The notes under the pieces: model-generated
Told to the model about the DNA's origin: nothing
The model's input: the letters and a program-made list of their open reading frames with translations, nothing else
The model's database searches: none
Shown: positions 61,481 to 64,000 of the stretch, one piece after another
Layout: each line of letters starts with the position of its first letter
Numbering within the stretch: position 1 is the stretch's first letter
DNA from: Serripes groenlandicus
Lineage: Eukaryota > Mollusca > Bivalvia > Cardiida > Cardiidae
DNA length: 64,000 nt
NCBI GenBank assembly: GCA_031761405.1
Contig: JASEVX010000013.1
Coordinates: 46,570,143-46,634,142, forward strand
Direction: 5' to 3'
Position numbers and translations under genes: made by a program

Positions 61481-61943
61481 AGACACAGATTACGAACGAT
61501 TACAACTGCGTCTTCTTTCACGAAATCTTTCAATCGGAACGGCTCGGCTAAAATCGTAAACTCCATTTACGTCTACGACATCGTTGATGAATATACCCTC
61601 GGATAGGTTGTAAACGACCTTTACGGTCGATCGATATGCAATATTATTCGGGTTAAAGCGAACATAATTGACTGGAGATAATTATACTATTTCGACACAC
61701 TCCGCAATTATTGCCCGTCTGAGTAAACAAATTGCATGCGCATCCATGCTTTAAGATCCAAATTGATATTGGTTTTTACATACATTTCTTGAGACTTTCT
61801 ATGAATAGTTGGTGTACAGTGCATAATAGATCAAACTGTGTTGATGTGATGACTGATCTAGATGATATACTGGTCACAAATATCTAGCGGTTGGTCTTCA
61901 CATAGCGCCAGAATAAGGCGAGTGGCAATATATTGACGACATT

Positions 61944-62206
61944 TGAGCCGTCCTGCGAGAAAACCAACATTGTTGACTGTGCGTAAAGTATAGACCCGGA
62001 TCAGCCTAAGCATGCCGCGCAAGCTTACCCGGATATACACTTTTCGCCTCCTGTGGATTTTCTGTTTCAGGAATCATTGCTCTACACCTCTATTCCCCTA
62101 AAACGGAATGTGTAGGCCCGGATCAGTCTGCGCGGACTCCGCAGGCTGATCTGGATCGATACATTACGAAGAAGCCATAATGTTGGTTTTCTTGTGGGAC
62201 GACCTT
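61944..62206. mobile_element. MITE-B copy downstream of PEBP
   Basis: TGAGCCGTCCTGCGAGAAAA at the left and TTCTTGTGGGACGACC at the right, with the family interior present. The right tip is degraded. Confidence 0.75.
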
Positions 62207-62262
62207 TGTGATTATGTTCATGATATAAATCAAGTGTATATACATATCTTGTTATTGTACGT

Positions 62263-62456
62263 TTAACCCTTTTTCACATACGACAATTCTGCAGCAGACG
62301 ACTTTGAAAACATTTGGCAAAAATGTGAAGTATCTCCGTAAATGAGTGTTTAATTATTATTAACCATCATGAGCAATTTCTCCTTTTGTCACAATGTTTT
62401 CAAAAGTCGTTTGCTACAAATGCGTCAGAATGCGTCTGCAAGAAGAAAAGGGTTTA
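62263..62456. mobile_element. MITE-A copy
   Basis: The left end is TTAACCCTTTTTCACATACG with CTGCAGCAGACGAC. The right end is GAAGAAAAGGGTTTA, so one target site has decayed. The interior is shortened. Confidence 0.75.
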
Positions 62457-62520
62457 TTTTGAACTCTCCTATTTTTGAGCAGTATCTGGGTTTTGAAGAA
62501 GTTGTGGATGGAAAGGATAC

Positions 62521-62900
62521 AATGAGGGACATTAATGATAATTATATTATCTCCCTTGTCAGATAAAGACCAAGGAAGACCAAATAGTTGGTAGGTCCTT
62601 TTAGTTGGAATCCTTTGTCTTTATCGCTATTTCGCAATGAGATATTGCAATTACTCTGTACACTTTAATCATAAATGCGTTAATTAAAGTGATGATTCAA
62701 AAGAGAAAATTTATATAGCAGTGTTTAAAGAAAACAAATGTGGAATTACTAATCAATCTACAGTTGGCCAAGAAAATGCAATTATAAGTGCACCATCCAG
62801 TGCAAAGAAACCAATGATAAAAACAGAGGAAACCAAATGATAGGACCTAGCTAGATGTAGAGAGTATTAAAGGGAGATAACTGACCGATGTCTCCAATTG
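62521..62900. repeat. Interspersed repeat E, opposite orientation
   Basis: Starts AATGAGGGACATTAATGATA and ends GATGTCTCCAATTGG, the reverse complement of 15255-15645 with few differences. The two copies bracket most of the PEBP gene as an inverted pair 47 kb apart. Confidence 0.75.
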
Positions 62901-62974
62901 GTGACTTACGCCGTTTTCAAAAAAGTCTCAGTTATATCATGGCGTATCCTGGGAAGGTTCCCAGTACGTCTTGA

Positions 62975-63350
62975 AAACATGGTGACAGAAACCTAAACAC
63001 CTCAATAAATGAGTGGTCAATTATTAAAAAGAGTTTAAAACATGGTGACAGAAACCTAAACACCTCCATAAATGAGTGGTCAATTATTAAATAGAGTTTA
63101 AAACATGGTGACAGAAACCTAAACACCTCCATAAATGAGTGGTCAATTATTAAATAGAGTTTAAAACATGGTGACAGAAACCTAAACACCTCCATAAATG
63201 AGTGGTTAATTATTAAATAGAGTTTAAAACATGGTGACAGAAACCTAAACACCTCCATAAATGAGTGGTCAATTATTAAATAGAGTTTAAAACATGGTGA
63301 CAGTAAACCTAAACACCTACATAAATGAGTGGTCAGTTATTAAATAGAGT
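62975..63350 (+). repeat. 63-bp tandem repeat, about six units, from a MITE-A arm
   Basis: Unit AAAACATGGTGACAGAAACC...CACCTCCATAAATGAGTGGT...TTAAATAGAGTTT repeats at 63 bases. It leads directly into a MITE-A-like right half (63350-63468) with the GAATTGCTCATCATGAGCA hairpin. Confidence 0.85.
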
Positions 63351-64000
63351 TTAAAACATTGTGGCAAAGGTGGGAATTGCTCATCATGAGCAGTTTCACC
63401 TTTGGCCACAATGTTTTCAAAAGCTGCTATTGCGTTAAAAAGTGTCTGCAGGTGGGAAAAGGGCTAGTGTTATCCGTATTCCTATAATAAACTATTTGTT
63501 TGATTTAGACGTCAGAGTGCAGTTCAGTTTTGAGTTAGTTTAAACTTCTTTATTCAACATCGATTGCGATAAGCTTTCAGATTATATTAATCACGTGACA
63601 TGTTTGCTTCCTGGAGACTTTACCAAACTTAAGCCGTTTGTGTCGAAACACCGTAGGGCAGAACCCGGTCATCACGGAATACGAACCCGAAACCTTTTGA
63701 ACGATATGCCAACACTATCATTGATAGTGTTCAATTTCTATGGATGATGCAAAGCCGACGGCATCTAATTGACGCGTTCAACGCTATACTATATAAAACC
63801 CCGAAACATCTGAATTAAATTTCATACCCGAGACGCTACCTACTGAGCTACCGGGGCTCAAATTTCAGTCCTTAATCAAAACACTTTGATCAATTTGACC
63901 AGAAAGAAACATACATCATTGACAAATAATTACCTGTGAGCCTTAAATAAGAGCTTGCCCCTTTTTGTTTGATATTATTTAAAACCTCTTTAAAAATATT

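Noticed and set aside
62932..63258. 108-codon ORF with repeating MEVFRFLSPCFKLYLIIDHSF-like units
   Set aside because: Antisense translation of the 63-bp MITE-derived tandem array.

Overview
This is a gene-poor, AT-rich eukaryotic nuclear window, most likely from a mollusc and probably a bivalve. The evidence is a spliced animal-type gene with GT-AG introns, an animal SLC5A transporter, tRNA-headed SINEs with a shared 3' tail, very abundant MITEs, and many long micro- and minisatellites. There are no prokaryotic features. One 200-base run of N (19460-19659) is an assembly gap.

Two host genes can be supported, both on the + strand. The first is a five-exon phosphatidylethanolamine-binding protein gene (PEBP1/RKIP type). 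Its exons are 11077-11145, 14362-14482, 17236-17373, 18765-18851 and 60971-61119. They join in phase to a 187-codon product, the same length as vertebrate PEBP1. The fourth intron is about 42 kb. The second gene, inside that intron and on the same strand, is an intronless 610-codon sodium/solute symporter of the SLC5A family (52723-54555). A close paralogue at 26280-28107 is a pseudogene with one 11-bp deletion and two nonsense changes.

The two SLC5A copies are the cores of a direct segmental duplication of about 8-9.6 kb: copy A about 24.96-33.31 kb and copy B about 51.13-60.87 kb. Copy B ends about 100 bases before the last PEBP exon. The copies differ by insertions that have matching empty sites in the partner: a SINE in A, and in B a hAT-like MITE, a hairpin-ended element and a 24-bp relic of a TA-targeting MITE. 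They also differ by local tandem expansions.

Layout: 0-11 kb holds a LINE endonuclease relic, a 24-bp minisatellite, nested SINE/MITE insertions and a 2.8-kb 48-bp minisatellite upstream of PEBP. 11-19 kb holds PEBP exons 1-4 with repeat-filled introns. 19-25 kb holds the gap, simple repeats and decayed MITEs. 25-33 kb is duplication copy A. 33-36.2 kb includes a diverged tandem array of MITE-like units. 36-42 kb is mostly featureless. 41.9-45.2 kb holds a TTAA element, a broken transposon-like ORF split by a MITE, and a Harbinger-like MITE. 45.9-50.5 kb is a tandem repeat cluster linked to microsatellites. 51-61 kb is duplication copy B and the last PEBP exon. 61-64 kb is MITEs and a 63-bp tandem array.

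Functionally, PEBP is a soluble cytosolic lipid/kinase-binding protein and the SLC5A product is a membrane transporter. Nothing suggests they act together. The nesting looks like a product of insertion and duplication in a growing intron. I found no RNA genes other than tRNA-like SINE heads, and no CRISPR or operon-like structures.
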